Part shown: positions 1-11,820 of the stretch, piece after piece
Numbering within the stretch: position 1 is the first letter of the stretch
Layout: each line of letters begins with the position of its first letter
Source of the DNA: Paralvinella palmiformis
Lineage: Eukaryota > Annelida > Polychaeta > Terebellida > Alvinellidae
NCBI GenBank assembly: GCA_025642065.1
Contig: JAODUP010000141.1
Location: forward strand, 726,001 to 790,000
Length of the DNA: 64,000 nt
Direction of reading: 5' to 3'
Made by a program: the position numbers and the translations under genes
The notes under the pieces: model-generated
The model's database searches: none
The model's input: only the letters and a program-made list of their open reading frames with translations
What the model was told of the DNA's origin: nothing

Positions 1-113
1 AATGGTTACAGGTTCGATCCCAGCAAGAGGTCGAAACTTTTCCAGAGATTAATTTCTTGGCTCAAAACCTCGTGGGTGGCTGACCACGTTAAATGGCGCT
101 GCCGTCTCCACTG

Positions 114-116
<3 letters not shown>
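1..116 (+). repeat. SINE-A copy, 5' truncated by window edge
   Basis: The copy opens with a tRNA-like B box (GGTTCGATCCC) and continues into a body that matches the copy at 34363-34705, including the shared block GTGGGTGGCTGACCACGTTA. It runs directly into a (TA)n tract, which replaces the tail seen in the other copy. The head (A box) lies outside the window. The family is recognised only by comparison within this window. Confidence 0.75.
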
Positions 117-149
<33 letters not shown>

Positions 150-539
150 ATACGTAATGAAGGGGTCCCAACTTCTATTAGCCCAGGGGCCTCTTAAGGC
201 CTAAATCCGATCCTGATCACAACTAACCATAATGGCTGAAATTCGACAATTCGCAACAAAATATTTATTAGTATCTTTATTATAATTAATTTCCTCCAGT
301 AATAACTACTAATTGACGTCTGTTTTCTAACAATAATCTTTTGTTCGATATATCAATAAACATTCGCCTAACAGTTAGCCAGTTTGTGGTAATTTGTTAA
401 TTAATCTAAAAATTTCTTTTTAAATTAACATCTGTATGTCATGTTGGTATTTTTACAACATTATCTGATAATGTGTTAACTAACACTTGCGGGGTAACTC
501 ATTAACTAAGATGAAACGAACCAGCCGGTCTCCAGAATA

Positions 540-739
540 CATAGTAGTAGTAGTAGTTGTTGTTGTTGTTGTTGTTGTAGTGGTAGTAGCAATAGTGTTG
601 TTCTAATAGTAGTAGAGGTATTAGTAACAGTAGTAGTAGTAATAGTAGTAATACAATTATAATTAGTTTTAGTGGTAGAAGCAGAAGTAGTGGTCATGGC
701 ATTTCAATAATAATAATATTAATAGCATTAATAATAAAA

Positions 740-771
<32 letters not shown>
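540..771. repeat. Imperfect trinucleotide block (AGT/GTT/ATT)n
   Basis: About 230 bases of interrupted GTA, GTT and ATT triplets. Open frames across it translate to Thr-, Leu- or Gln-rich low-complexity peptides and are artefacts of the repeat. Confidence 0.85.
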
Positions 772-950
772 ATGAGAACTAAGAAATTGATGTGAGAAAA
801 ATATTTAAATTATAATGTTAAAAGGTTTTAAAGTTATTTACTATATTTTTTTAACAAATCAGGGTGCCACAAATTTCAATCAAAATCAATGATAAAAGAA
901 CCGAGACACCTGCATGGCACTAAATTATCGCTAAATATATCAAACATCAA

Positions 951-961
951 CTGTGTGTGTC

Positions 962-1015
<54 letters not shown>
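951..1015. repeat. Compound (TG)n(TA)n microsatellite
   Basis: An alternating TG tract passes directly into a TA tract of about 35 bases. Both halves are alternating purine-pyrimidine. Confidence 0.9.
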
Positions 1016-1016
<1 letters not shown>

Positions 1017-1659
1017 TAATTGCTAACAACAACAAACCACAATTTACCAGCATGTCTTTTCCTCGTTGATTCATGCCAATTTTATGATTACATTATTCCA
1101 AAATGGGAAGACCAGATTAGTTTAGACCAATTTTCCGGAGCAAAACAAAATAACTTTCACACACACACGCGCGCACACGCACACACACACGGACATAAAT
1201 TGAACTGGTGAATTTAATCTTCCTCTTTATTAGAACAGCCCTCGATGTAGAAGTGTCTCATGTTGCTGTTAGGAGATACCACCTTTGAAACGTGACCAAC
1301 ATTCAAATAAACAGACCAAGTGCGCCAATTATCGCTCGACTGGCGCCCCGGAACATGGATAAGTAATTAAAAACACGCCGTAAGAGAGTGGCCTATAAAA
1401 ATACAGCGCATAAATGTTATCTAACCTGTTGCTGGAGGCGATCGTCTGCGGCTTTTTACCAATGATATAACCTGGACGGTGTACGGCTGAAACATTATTC
1501 GAGCTCATTGTAGATAATTAATATTAGTTTTGGAGGCTGTAAATAGTAGAATCCGCCATTTGTCAGATCCGATGAAAGGGCTGTTACAAAGGCGACTATA
1601 CCGTGTTTGGACTTATCATGATGTGACGGATGTGACAACTTCGAATTGTCTTATTTGAG

Positions 1660-1685
1660 GGGGAACACACACACACACACACACA

Positions 1686-1720
<35 letters not shown>

Positions 1721-1879
1721 TGTGTTTTAGCCATGTGGAATAGGAAGGCACTGGCACAGATAATCTCGAAGCGTGAATTCAAACTCTGGACGATTCTTCG
1801 GGGGACTAAATCCAGAGTGGCGACTTTTTATGCTGAGACATGTGTAATGTCTCACCTGTCCCTGTGTGCGTGCGTGTGC

Positions 1880-1924
<45 letters not shown>
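1660..1924. repeat. Paired microsatellites (CA)n(GA)n and (TG)n(TA)n
   Basis: A CA-then-GA tract occupies about 1660-1716 and a GTGCGT-then-TA tract about 1861-1923. Roughly 145 bases of unique sequence separate them. The open frame spanning both is low complexity and not supported as a gene. Confidence 0.85.
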
Positions 1925-1925
<1 letters not shown>

Positions 1926-3019
1926 CGCTATATTTTAAGGACTTTTGTTTGAACATCAGTCATTTCAAAAGCGATTTTCATATTTTTACACGTCGGCATC
2001 TTAAACGACGTTGATTTCAGAATAATGCCATTAAAACAGGCAACCATCCAGGCACACAGACAACCAAATCTTAGTTCCAGGTGTCAGTGATAATATCATA
2101 ATACAAAATCTCTGAATAACTAAAATAAAAACACTATATCTCGTATTTTAAATGTATGCCCCGCTGGCTCAGCATAATATCTGACAAAGCGATAAACACG
2201 CTATTCATTTCGGGTCTTCGCTGTTATCTAACAATCTTCACCTATTACTAGCTAACAAATATTTGGACGCCCGGAACAAAGGCTACATTTAACTACATAT
2301 ACACGAAATGTAATTTGTTTTTGTTTTACTTAATAATTATATTTAGTTTCGCTTGTTTTTGATGCTCCGTATATCAGCAATTCGGAATGTGTTAAATAAC
2401 CCCCCCCCACACACACACACACACACGCACACATACGATGCTTTCTTTCAAAATGAATCTGAAAAGAAACCCTTAAGTTTAGTAATGCAGAATTTATCGC
2501 AGTGAGAAGTTCTGTAATGCATCAATTCTGTTAAATCTACTTTCAGCATCTATCTGGGTCTTGACGAAATCTTGACGTGAAACGATTCGTGAAAATAAAT
2601 CGTCTGCCTATCTGTAACTGACCCGGTGATAGTACTATATAGTGCAACGAATAGGCACTCGGATGATCAATCTACCACCCGAACTGGACAATAAGAGTTA
2701 TTGTGCTAAATAAGAAAGCCCCGGGACTAAAATTGCTTCAACAATTTCGAGCGCTGCGGATTAAAGAAATAAGGATGGAATTCATCGAACGCTTTAATCA
2801 AGATCTCTGGCGTAACAGTGATCCAGATAAGCATAAAGGTGAGATGATAAGTCACGGTTGAGTGATTTTTAATGTTATTTGTAATATATCGTTGTTTAGC
2901 ATCAATTGTTAGCTAATACGGCTGTAATTTTTCGCATACAGCATGGATAACCCTGTTTATTTACTTCTAAATTAATCTTACAGAAATTCCCCCTCTGTGT
3001 GTGTTTCAGGATACACACA
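1925..3019. other. Unique noncoding sequence
   Basis: Apart from a C-run followed by CA repeats near 2401-2430, the stretch is non-repetitive. I see no recognisable coding region. The part near 2700-2850 is slightly less AT-rich, and I cannot assign it a role. Confidence 0.5.
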
Positions 3020-3120
3020 CGGTGATCACTGGCCCAGAACATCAACACCTAATGATCCTTTAAAACCTATACATCCATAAATCTATACAGAAATAATCCA
3101 TGAACCTAAATATACAAAAA
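3020..3120 (-). repeat. RepH family, 3'-end fragment
   Basis: Contains GGCCCAGAACATCAACACC, followed by CCTTTAAAACCTATACATCC-like sequence. This matches the reverse complement of the 3' end of the RepH copy at 28496-28790 and the copies at 25306 and 25922. Only the 3' end is present, as in the 25922 copy. Confidence 0.6.
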
Positions 3121-3239
3121 TAGATGTATATGCTGTCTAATATATCCGTCTTCTCCAATGTTTATCATTATGATGTTTATGTAAAACAAAACAATACCTC
3201 AAACCAGATCCTGTAAGTGGGATAGCTTTAACAAAATAT

Positions 3240-3490
3240 ATGTCTATCCACCTTCAGATCTTCTATTAATAATATATATGTCTATATGTCTGTCTGTTTG
3301 TCTATTTATCTATTTATCTATCTAAGTGTTTCTCTTTCCGTGTTTATTTGTCCGACTCTGCCTATCTACCTATATGTCTGTTTAAATGTCTATTCGCCTA
3401 CGTATCTGTCAATCTAATTGTTTATCTATCTGCCTATCTATGTGTCTACCTACCTGTCTGCCAGTCGCGAATCTGGGGGGGGGGGGGGTG
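3240..3490. repeat. Degenerate TCTA/TCTG tetranucleotides ending in a G run
   Basis: Imperfect CTAT/CTGT tetranucleotide sequence, followed by about 15 guanines near 3475-3489. Its open frame yields a Tyr/Leu/Val-rich low-complexity peptide, which is not taken as a gene. Confidence 0.75.
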
Positions 3491-3849
3491 GCGCTCGTCA
3501 CGTATGGAACCATTGAAATGTTTGTTTGATTGAATTACGTTATTAATCCATATTGACGAAACATTATGATGCATAAAACAGTTGAATTGTCTGATTGAAT
3601 TCCATTATTTATCTTGATTGATGAAACATTAGGATTTCTAAAACAGTTGAATTGTTTTTATAGTCAATTCATAATATATCGTTTGTAGCATATTTATTAT
3701 GAACTGGATTATCCCTATTAGGTCCTAAGAATAATAGATCCCAAAATGACCCCCACAAAGAAACTCCCCTCTGAATCCGTTCCTGCTGTCTGTCTATCTA
3801 CCTATCTGTTAATCAGCTTCGTCATCCATATGTTAGTTTATTTATATAT

Positions 3850-4080
3850 CTATTATATTATATTATATTATGTTATGTTATGTTATATTATATTATGTTA
3901 TGTTATGTTATATTATGTTATGTTATGTTATGTTATGTTATGTTATATTATATTATATTATATTATATTATATTATATTATATTATATTATATTATATTA
4001 TATTATATTATATTATATTATATTATATTATATTATATCTCATCATATCACTTCATATTATATTAAATCATATTATTTTA
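3850..4080. repeat. Pentanucleotide array (TTATA/TTATG)n
   Basis: About 220 bases of TATTA pentamers. A TTATG variant dominates the left part and TTATA the right, so the array has a variant structure. It directly abuts the coding-like segment at 4081. The long open frames over it exist only because 5-bp repeats lack stops in some frames. Confidence 0.9.
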
Positions 4081-4400
4081 TATCATATTCCAGGTTTTAC
4101 TCTGTATACCGTCGTCAGGCCACAGATGATAACACAAAAATTGTATAAGTACGCCGTACGTCAAGTGCGTGATGATGACGATCACTGCGAGTTCAACATG
4201 CTGACGCTAGATGGAGCCAGCGGCAAGTCTGACCCCCTGCAGAGCATCCGCAACGTCGAGCTTCTGATCAGAGATGGCGCCATCGTCGGCGGGTTAACGT
4301 CGACGGAGAGTGTGTGGTGAGAAAAGATCTCTATCCATGAGATCTCGTGATGCTGATGTTATTCATAATGATGATGATGATGATGATGATGATGAACCGT
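4081..4400 (+). pseudogene. Duplicated coding-like segment, copy 1 (unidentified)
   Basis: I do not recognise this protein. The segment reads as coding over about 80 residues, with the blocks CEFNMLTLDGASGKSDPLQS and RNVELLIRDGAIVG. The minus-strand segment at 16309-16535 encodes the same stretch with conservative changes (for example ELKMLTLDGAGSKTDPMQS), and the conserved core is too long to be chance. Copy 1 appears broken. After GAIVG, a one-base shift is needed to recover the VDG-CVVRKDL ending of copy 2, and the start also seems frame-shifted. Both copies share downstream sequence, including GATCTC followed by a (GAT)n run. A CAG preceded by pyrimidines at 4080-4093 could be a splice acceptor, so a decayed exon is possible. 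A captured exon, or part of a transposon coding region, are both open. Confidence 0.5.
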
Positions 4401-4617
4401 ATAACTGTCTGTTTTGCTGTTCCACTGGTTTAGTGTCTTGCTTAGAGTTGTCCGCATAATACTAGTCACCATGTTAAATGATGTTGCTATTGATCAATAT
4501 TAATGGTGATTGATATTATTATTGATTAGATTGATCAGTTCGATTGATATTAAGACTTTCTTAAAAAGAAGAGATAACAAGACAATGACTCTAATCAGAA
4601 AAGATAATCACGATTAG

Positions 4618-4619
<2 letters not shown>

Positions 4620-4664
<45 letters not shown>

Positions 4665-5015
4665 CACTCTGTTCTCCCACCGACTGATGTAAATATTATT
4701 TATAGAATAAAAGTTGACGTCCGAACTGACACATCGTTCTTGTCAATCAAAATAATCGCATGACACCGAATTTACATCAAAAGGTTAAAATTATCAAACT
4801 CTTCTATTGAAAACATACAACCTAAAGAATGAAGAGTTCATGTTTGTCTGTAAATATTAATAATTATGGTATGTTCCTAAATAGATTTCAAATTTCATAA
4901 ATAACAGATAACATTGTAGATGCTTACACATACCTTTAAAAATATGAATTATTATTATTATTATTTGTAGTAGTAGTAGTAGTAGTAGTAGTAGTGTATT
5001 ATTATTATAATATTA
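4620..5015. repeat. (TA)n at 4620-4661; ATT/AGT triplets at 4948-5015
   Basis: Two microsatellites separated by AT-rich unique sequence in which no gene is seen. Confidence 0.8.
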
Positions 5016-5523
5016 TTATAAGGTAGCTTATTTATTTTCGACATGTTGACGCTTCCGAGTTCTTTTTGACCAAAGATCATTATCTACTCATGTACGGTAA
5101 TTGTAATTGAATATACTGAATTTATAATTTGTTTACATGCCACTGAATTCTTGAAACACCGTATTTGTAATATATTCTAAATGGCTTTTTGCTTGCTTGT
5201 TTGTAATTGCCTTTAAAGAGAATTTAGATGTTAGGCATTTCTATTTATAGTTTTTCCTACTCTAACATCTTCAGCTCCTAAATCTGAACGATCTCACCAA
5301 GTTATAGCAATATTAAACAATATATCAACATAAATAGAATTACATAAATACAAGATTTCTATTCAACATCGATGACAAACAACAGTTGAGAAAGTTATGT
5401 GAATAGAAATGAGATAAATCACTTTATTGTCTATTTTCGGCAACTAATTACTAGAATATTGACCCATTTCTCTAATTATGGACGAGACACAGCGTTTTAA
5501 ACTAATATGGCAGCTTTTACTAC

Positions 5524-5639
5524 CGGACACGGGGTCAATACAATTCTGGGATTTAAATCGATGGACAATTCCAGTTCCGGAATTGGAATTGAGTGGAATT
5601 GGAATTGAAATTAACAAAATGGAATTGACCCCATGTCCG
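5524..5639. mobile_element. MITE-1 copy 1 with terminal inverted repeats and target duplication
   Basis: The left end CGGACACGGGGTCAAT and the right end ATTGACCCCATGTCCG are inverted repeats differing at one base. The 8-bp flanks TTTACTAC (5516-5523) and CTTACTAC (5640-5647) differ at one position and look like a target-site duplication. The 116-bp interior is rich in GGAATTGGAATTG and has no coding capacity. An 8-bp duplication would suit a hAT-like source, but the terminal sequence alone does not prove it. A second, larger member lies at 61848-62082. A short open frame across this element is spurious. Confidence 0.75.
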
Positions 5640-5734
5640 CTTACTACTGATTTAGCTTACTGTGGAAACTTTGTCAACTATTAGCTTGGAAATCTGAAAT
5701 AGATCTCCAACATTTTGAATTAAAAACAGGTTGT

Positions 5735-5738
<4 letters not shown>

Positions 5739-5802
<64 letters not shown>
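5739..5802. repeat. (TA)n microsatellite
   Basis: About 64 bases of uninterrupted TA dinucleotides. Confidence 0.95.
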
Positions 5803-5804
<2 letters not shown>

Positions 5805-7050
5805 AAATACCTCTTTCAAAATAACACTTAGAAACAATTATAAACTTTGGGGCGTACTTTAAATCTAATCAATAAAAACGAAATAAATCGTTAAGCACGG
5901 AACAATTACTCGAATTAAGTTACTACTTTACATTACCTCAACTTACCTGGAGGTATATTCTACGATATTGGCACCACGATGAGGATGCTTCATGAACTGT
6001 TGCAACAAGATCAGATCAGTTCTTGGTGATAACCGAGTCTTTCTTAAATGAGTTAATCAAGGATTCAGGTTATGGCTTTCTTTATATGTCAGGATAAACA
6101 TTTTAAAATCGATCCCAAATCTCACTAAAAGCTACAATGTCCATCAGTCGACTAAAAGGGTTAACATCCTAGATTTGTCTACATAAGTGGATACGTAGAT
6201 ATATTGAGACATCTATTGGGTCATATGTTTATTCCAAGTGAAAATAATATAATTAAATATCAGCATGCACATTACTATGGCGCATGATAAGACACGGTTC
6301 GGTTCTTTATCAGATATAGCATAATTTTTATTTCTTCACAGGCAGAAGTATATTTACATATATAATCAAGATTCGGAATTTTAATGTAAAACAAGCTCTA
6401 AAGTTTGTAGCATTTTAAATGCAACAAAACTCGCACATATTCCCATATCCAATGCAAACTAACCAACTTATAAGGACCTAGAAAAATGCAAACCTACTTT
6501 TTTAAACGGCTGCTGACAGTCTAACTTGCAGAAGGAGCATCTAATTTGATAAATCTTCACAATGACTAGATACAAGGCCATCTTCCTTGTCAGTTTAGCA
6601 TTAGGTAAAATATATAGCCCATTGTACTACCAATGCCATTTTTCTTGGAAACTCTTTGACAAGATGTTTTTAAAGGACTTCGCATTACTTTACGCTGGCT
6701 ATTTTGTCTCAGGATTAACAAATTAGTTATACGCAGTTTATATTTGTCTAAATGGAAATCTGCCATTGAAAGATATTATATAATAAATGTTGACATTCCT
6801 AGCTTCCTTACTCCTGATGATCCTGGAATGTTGCGTCAGAGATCAATGACAATTTGTTTTTTCGACTTACTTCGTGGTTCAAATATAGAACCAAATGGTG
6901 TGTCGAAGCTCACCATTATGGAACATTACAAATTTGATTAATTTAGTAATTTAGTTATACCTTTCCTGGTTGATCGCGGCAGAGACAAATGGTGTAGGAC
7001 TAATAGCATATTTGTATGTTTCATCCTTCAGTTATAGGCTTCGGATTTAT
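5803..7050. other. AT-rich noncoding sequence
   Basis: No gene is recognised. A degenerate unit of the 33-bp minisatellite lies at about 6451-6498. Short open frames here lack similarity to anything I know. Confidence 0.5.
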
Positions 7051-7149
7051 GGAAATAGAAAAATGCAAAGTAACCAACCATAAGGACCTAGAAAAATGCA
7101 AACCTACCAACTATAAGGACATAGAAAAATGCAAAGTTATAAATTATAA
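7051..7149 (+). repeat. 33-bp minisatellite, three units
   Basis: Three adjacent 33-bp units with the common core TAGAAAAATGCAAA. A stray unit occurs about 600 bp upstream at 6451-6498. Because 33 is divisible by three, a short frame repeats an 11-residue motif (EKCK followed by N and YK or HK). No evidence beyond this supports a protein. Confidence 0.7.
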
Positions 7150-7467
7150 GCATGATTTCAAGAGTAGAATTGAATGGAATCAGAGGATTTATAATTAACA
7201 GTTTTGCTAAATCTACATTAAAAGAATTCTTCTACATTCTATAATTCTACGTTTGCAAAGAAAATCTTTTTTCCGTAGAGTCGGCTGTAGTTTACAAACT
7301 GTATATTTGATGTTTAAATAAAAATCCAAATAATTGTCACAGAATACTGTGTGTAGTATTGCAGCTTGACAATAAACCATTATGCCTAGCTAGAGTATGC
7401 CATTAAGATGTCATTAAAGGGTCATGATACGTTTTTACTTACTAGTACCATACTCTTATTAGCGCGT

Positions 7468-7503
7468 GCATGTGTGTGTGTTGTGCGTGTACGTGTATCT
7501 GTA

Positions 7504-7577
<74 letters not shown>
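7468..7577. repeat. Compound (TG)n(TC)n(TA)n microsatellite
   Basis: GTGT/GTAC sequence passes into a TC tract at about 7505-7528 and then a TA tract to 7576. It abuts the end of a LINE copy, whose own 3' tail may have seeded it. Confidence 0.85.
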
Positions 7578-7579
<2 letters not shown>

Positions 7580-7790
7580 ATTTAATAAAGCGCCCTTACT
7601 AGCAGGAGCCATTCAAAGGCGCTGTACAAATAATATGTAATATAATAATACCCCAAATAATGTCTGTAAAAACCTGTAATGATTAAAAAGATAATAATGT
7701 ATATCTGTGAAAGCGACCTTAAATAGGTGTGTTTTTAGAAGAGATTTAAAATTTTCAAGAGCCTCTTTCTCGCCTGATCTGTCTATCCGT
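7578..7790 (-). pseudogene. LINE 3' end relic (L2/CR1-like)
   Basis: On the minus strand it encodes ALENFKSLLKTHLFKVAFTD, the typical final helix of an L2/CR1-like reverse-transcriptase ORF. It then runs through a 3' untranslated segment nearly identical to the LINE at 39831-40535 (TACAGCGC...GGCTCCTG...TAAGGGCGC). The rest of the ORF is missing, so this is a 5'-truncated insertion, as is usual for LINEs. Confidence 0.8.
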
Positions 7791-8989
7791 CTGTTCATGT
7801 ATATGTCTGTGTATGTGCATAGATTCCTGAATGCGTCTATTTCGGACCTGCATAAAATATATAATGATGTCTTCCCCCACCCCCCCTCTTCATTATGATG
7901 TAATTGATTAATCTATATTTTGTGGTTGGTGTTCAACTCCAGAATTCACGGCAAAGTGACTGCCATTAATTTATACTGACACTGGATGTAATTATTTCAC
8001 TCTGAGATGAATACCTCCATCAACTCTCTTATCTAAATAATACATCACTTGGACAGCCGCTCGAGGGAGCCACTATGCAGTGCCGCCCGTTTCCAGTAAT
8101 GATCGCCTGAAATCCTTTTGGCGATGGGCACACGAAAAACACTTATCTAATAAAAATTATTTTGACTGCGATCCAATTCGTGCTAAAATTGCCGAAACAT
8201 TTGATACGTGATGGCTTCCCGCCAGTTTCTGGTACATCGTTTACCCCGATTACACGGATAAAGTAATTGTGAAATAGACATATATTTAGCATCATATATA
8301 ACACTACCACTGACGCAATGAAGCAAAATAGAGAGAGAGAGAGAGAGAGAGAGAAAACGCCTTTTCGGTTACGTGACAACTATCTTGTACAGTTTATAAA
8401 AAATATAGCAGATAATCTTAGTGGAGTCATGTATCCTGAAGGTGTTGCTGAAGGTGTTGCGGCTGGTCTTGTGATATATGTCTTCTACTGATGTATGTAA
8501 ATTATGAAATACTTCGTACTTATTGAACTTTAGTATCGTGTCATTCCCATAATGCCACGGGCCCCCAATAAGTCGCCTTTGGGTTTTGTTTATGCCAATT
8601 TTAAAAGAATACATTAAAACAGACAAATCAAACATGAAACTATATATTCTGCTGATCATCAGATGATCTGAAACCAGTTCCACGTCGAACATGATCTTCA
8701 CTGCTTTTGTGATGATCAGTAGGACAAACATTGTGGACGATATACATGTAATCATATTCGTTAAGTGTATAGGTGAATATTATGTATATGTACTAAATTT
8801 TATTTGATACAATAATTACATCCTAATAGTCTTCGTATACTGTCGATACAATCCAGGCATAATAAATTACTCATTACCTGGATCATTGTAGTTAGTCTAT
8901 GTAAATTTTCATCTTTAATTTATTTAACGGTATCTTTGAATGGATGCATTTAATGAGGGTGCTTTTATTAAATCTATAATAGTAATGCT
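7791..8989. other. Mostly unique noncoding sequence
   Basis: A C-run lies near 7876 and a (GA)n tract at 8330-8354. A 128-codon minus-strand open frame at 8369-8755 has no recognisable domain or homologue and is not called. The part near 8050-8130 is less AT-rich than its surroundings, and I cannot say what it does. Confidence 0.5.
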
Positions 8990-9122
8990 GTGTTTGTTGT
9001 GGATTGTTGTTGATGATGTTATTTTGTTGTTGTTCCTGCTGCGGTTGGTATTATTATAATCGTTATTGTTGTTGTTGCTGTTGTTATTAAATTATTATTA
9101 TTATTATTAGTAGTAGTAGTAG

Positions 9123-9162
<40 letters not shown>

Positions 9163-9165
9163 GTA
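8990..9165. repeat. Trinucleotide block (GTT/ATT/AGT)n
   Basis: GTT, ATT and AGT triplets, ending in an uninterrupted GTT tract of about 40 bases. Confidence 0.85.
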
Positions 9166-9974
9166 GCCCCTGTGTAGATAGTAGAGAAAGAAAATCTTTA
9201 ACTAATGAATTAATCAAGAGGGGGTCACCCCAAAATCAACATTTTGACGATTAAAATTCGCCCCCAGTTAATAAATATACACCCCCTTCGCCCTGAACCA
9301 CTCGTACATTAAAGTTTATTTACACTGGCAGCCTGAAAGGTACTTACTGTTAGAGGCATTGTGTTTATTCTTGGCGCAGATTCTAGTTTGGAGTAAATCC
9401 CGAACCTATGACGTCACCTTGGGAATTCCCCATAAGTGTGCACGAACCATGCCCGTAATATGAATACTTTTAAAGTAATGAAGATTTTGCCCCCTAAAAT
9501 AGGATGTTAACACGAGAACCTTAATAACAACAATGAACAGATATAGTAACACCCCCCCCCCCCCATATCACACCACATTGATTATGATGTAGAATATCAA
9601 TAAAAGGTTTATTTTATATCTGATAAAGACATCGTACCAAATATATATGCCATACAATGACCGTGACCAAGTCTGTTAGTGTTTTGTTTATCATCGGCGC
9701 CGATATCAAGTAAGAGCTATAGTCGAGGAGCTAGGAAAATGAGAGGATCGTGCTGAGGCTTTCCATTAAACAATAACAAATCTGACAGACGCCGGCAACA
9801 ATGTAATCCGATCCCGAGACTTGGCGGTATAAATCGCAGTACACAATCAACTAGACCACAAGCTGTACTTGTTAGTTTAAGGTACCCGATATATAACACT
9901 TTCTGATGTTTATATGTCTATACGTATTTATATTATACTATATCAGCTCTTAAAAGGGGCTTTATATAGGGTAT
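9166..9974. other. Unique noncoding sequence
   Basis: No gene or repeat is recognised except a 14-base C-run near 9551. Open frames are short and unlike known proteins. Confidence 0.5.
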
Positions 9975-10403
9975 TATTTGTTATTATTATTATTATTAGT
10001 TGTATTATTATTATTATTATTATTATTATTACTAGTAGTAGTAGTAGTGGCCGGTGGTGGTGGTAGTAGTAGTAGGAGGAGTTATTGGTATTGTAGTTGT
10101 TCTTGTTGCTGTTTGGGTTGTTTTGTTATGATATAGTAGTAGCAGTATTAATGAAGAAGAAATAGTAGTAGTAGTAGTGTATTAGTAGCAGTTGTTATAT
10201 TACTACTACTAGTAGTAGTAGTTGTTGTTGTTGTAGCAGTTGCTGTAACTGTAATATTAGTAGTATTACTAGTAGTAACAGCAACAACAGCAGTAATAAT
10301 GAAATAATAAGAGTAATAATGTAGTAGTGGTAATGGTAACAGTTGTAGTAGTTATAGCAATTTTAGTAAAATAGTAGCAGTAACAAAATAGTAGTAGTAG
10401 AAA

Positions 10404-10434
<31 letters not shown>

Positions 10435-10480
10435 GTTGTTGTTGTTGTTGTTGCTGTCCTTGTTGTCCTTCTTGTTGTTG
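9975..10480. repeat. Long imperfect trinucleotide field (ATT/AGT/GTT)
   Basis: About 500 bases of interrupted triplets that shift between ATT, AGT, GTT and AAT. It is the longest trinucleotide-rich block in the window. Confidence 0.85.
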
Positions 10481-10685
10481 GTGATGTTGTTATAACTATT
10501 ATTAAAATTTCTCACATAATATATTTAATCTAATATAACTTGGATACAGGAAAGCGATTCTCAAGTCACTGAAAATATTTTATTTATGAATCATTATCAA
10601 CCATCTTTTTCTTGGTATTTTGTTTTTAAACAAAATGTTTGTTCGAGATTCTCTGTGCCTGTGCCTTATTATACACAGCTAAAAC

Positions 10686-10785
10686 ACACACACACACACA
10701 CACACACACATAAATACATACATACATACATACGCATACACACATACATACATACATACATACACATACACACACAATTATATAC
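10686..10785. repeat. (CA)n / (CATA)n microsatellite
   Basis: A CA tract followed by CATA tetranucleotides. The two open frames that overlap it on opposite strands are composed of the repeat. Confidence 0.9.
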
Positions 10786-11498
10786 ACATTTTTTTTGGAC
10801 TGTAATGTGGTGTTAAATAAACATATACGTCGATGGTACTCGATTCGGACACTGGCTGAATCGTTCCTTGTCCTGCGTATACTTTTGAACATCCTGCATT
10901 GCTGATGCTGTTCTATTGATTTCGAAATCGTCTGAATTTAAACGAAGACAAAACAAATACTATAACAAACGCCAAAACGCCCCAAAAAGTAGAATATTAA
11001 CGAATTATTCACCATCCCTAGATGGTGAATATTTTTGTTTACAAGTCCATGAAGATGTCGTACTAATTTCCAGAGCTAATAATTACCATCTAACCAAATC
11101 CGCAGTTTTAAAAAGAGCAATTTAATACATTGGTCCATACTATTGGTATATCTCGTACAGACCTACATATATTACTCCCTATTTTGTGGTATAACTGATT
11201 ACTTCAATCGCCTTCAGTGAGTCATTGTATATTTAGTACAGTTGGTGTAGCAGCTCAAACTTTACATAAGAGTCCCGTCGGAAAGAGATTAGAAATGCGT
11301 AGCCTTTTTGGAGATTTGTAATTATTTTCTTAAAAAATTAGTTTTTTCGAAGTAACATTTTAGCTTAAATATTATTTATCCGGCACAGTTTCTAAATTTG
11401 CGCAGTATAAGCGTTTGTTAATGGGATATACCTAAATAGTAACTTAACTCGAAATGGTTTGTTGGACCGGCCAAGCTCCCCTTTACATCCGTGGTAAA
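10786..11498. other. AT-rich unique sequence
   Basis: No coding region or repeat family is recognised in this interval. Confidence 0.45.
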
Positions 11499-11650
11499 GG
11501 GCGCCTCAGTGGTTTAACAGATCACTACCACCTGGGCATATCTGAAGGGTGTTTCATCTTCGACTTCGCTTCATTAGCTTTGGAAGTCACTCGGCCCATT
11601 TAGCCTACCATTTGCACAAAAGTGGCTGTAAAACATCAATCATCACATCC
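11499..11650 (+). repeat. SINE-B copy with internally deleted tRNA-like head
   Basis: Begins GGGCGCCTCAGTGGTTTAAC and continues CACTACCACCTGGGCATATC, GGGTGTTTCATC and CGGCCCATTTAGCCTACCA. It ends GTAAAACATCAATCATCAC. Compared with the fuller copy at 52592-52782, the head lacks the segment carrying the B box. The body is otherwise colinear. Confidence 0.85.
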
Positions 11651-11820
11651 CTAGTAAATAAACTCGGATATAATGAAATTTATATAATAATAATAACAAA
11701 GACTATTTATAACAAGACGTGTTACTTCGCATTTTAACATGGGACGCCATTTTGAATTCATGGAGCGCCAGGGCCCTAGCGACCGGAGGTAGATTGTCAC
11801 GGACAGCTCCCTTCGTTAAT

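Larger units (their letters stand above)
117..1640. other. Noncoding AT-rich stretch with microsatellites
   Basis: No gene is recognisable. The stretch starts with a (TA)n run at about 117-146. It includes a 540-771 trinucleotide block, a TG/TA block near 951-1015 and a short CA/CG run near 1160-1190. The remainder looks unique and carries no open frame that resembles a known protein. Confidence 0.6.

Noticed and set aside
3746..4320. Single gene made of the pentanucleotide array plus the coding-like segment
   Set aside because: The N-terminal half is pure TTATA/TTATG repeat. Only the part after 4081 has a protein-like match, and that part is frame-shifted.
7613..7798. Independent small minus-strand gene
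   Set aside because: The readable part is the C-terminal helix of a LINE reverse transcriptase and the rest is LINE 3' untranslated sequence.
8369..8755. 128-codon minus-strand open frame
   Set aside because: No recognisable domain, motif or splice context. In AT-rich noncoding DNA of this size one such frame by chance is not surprising.
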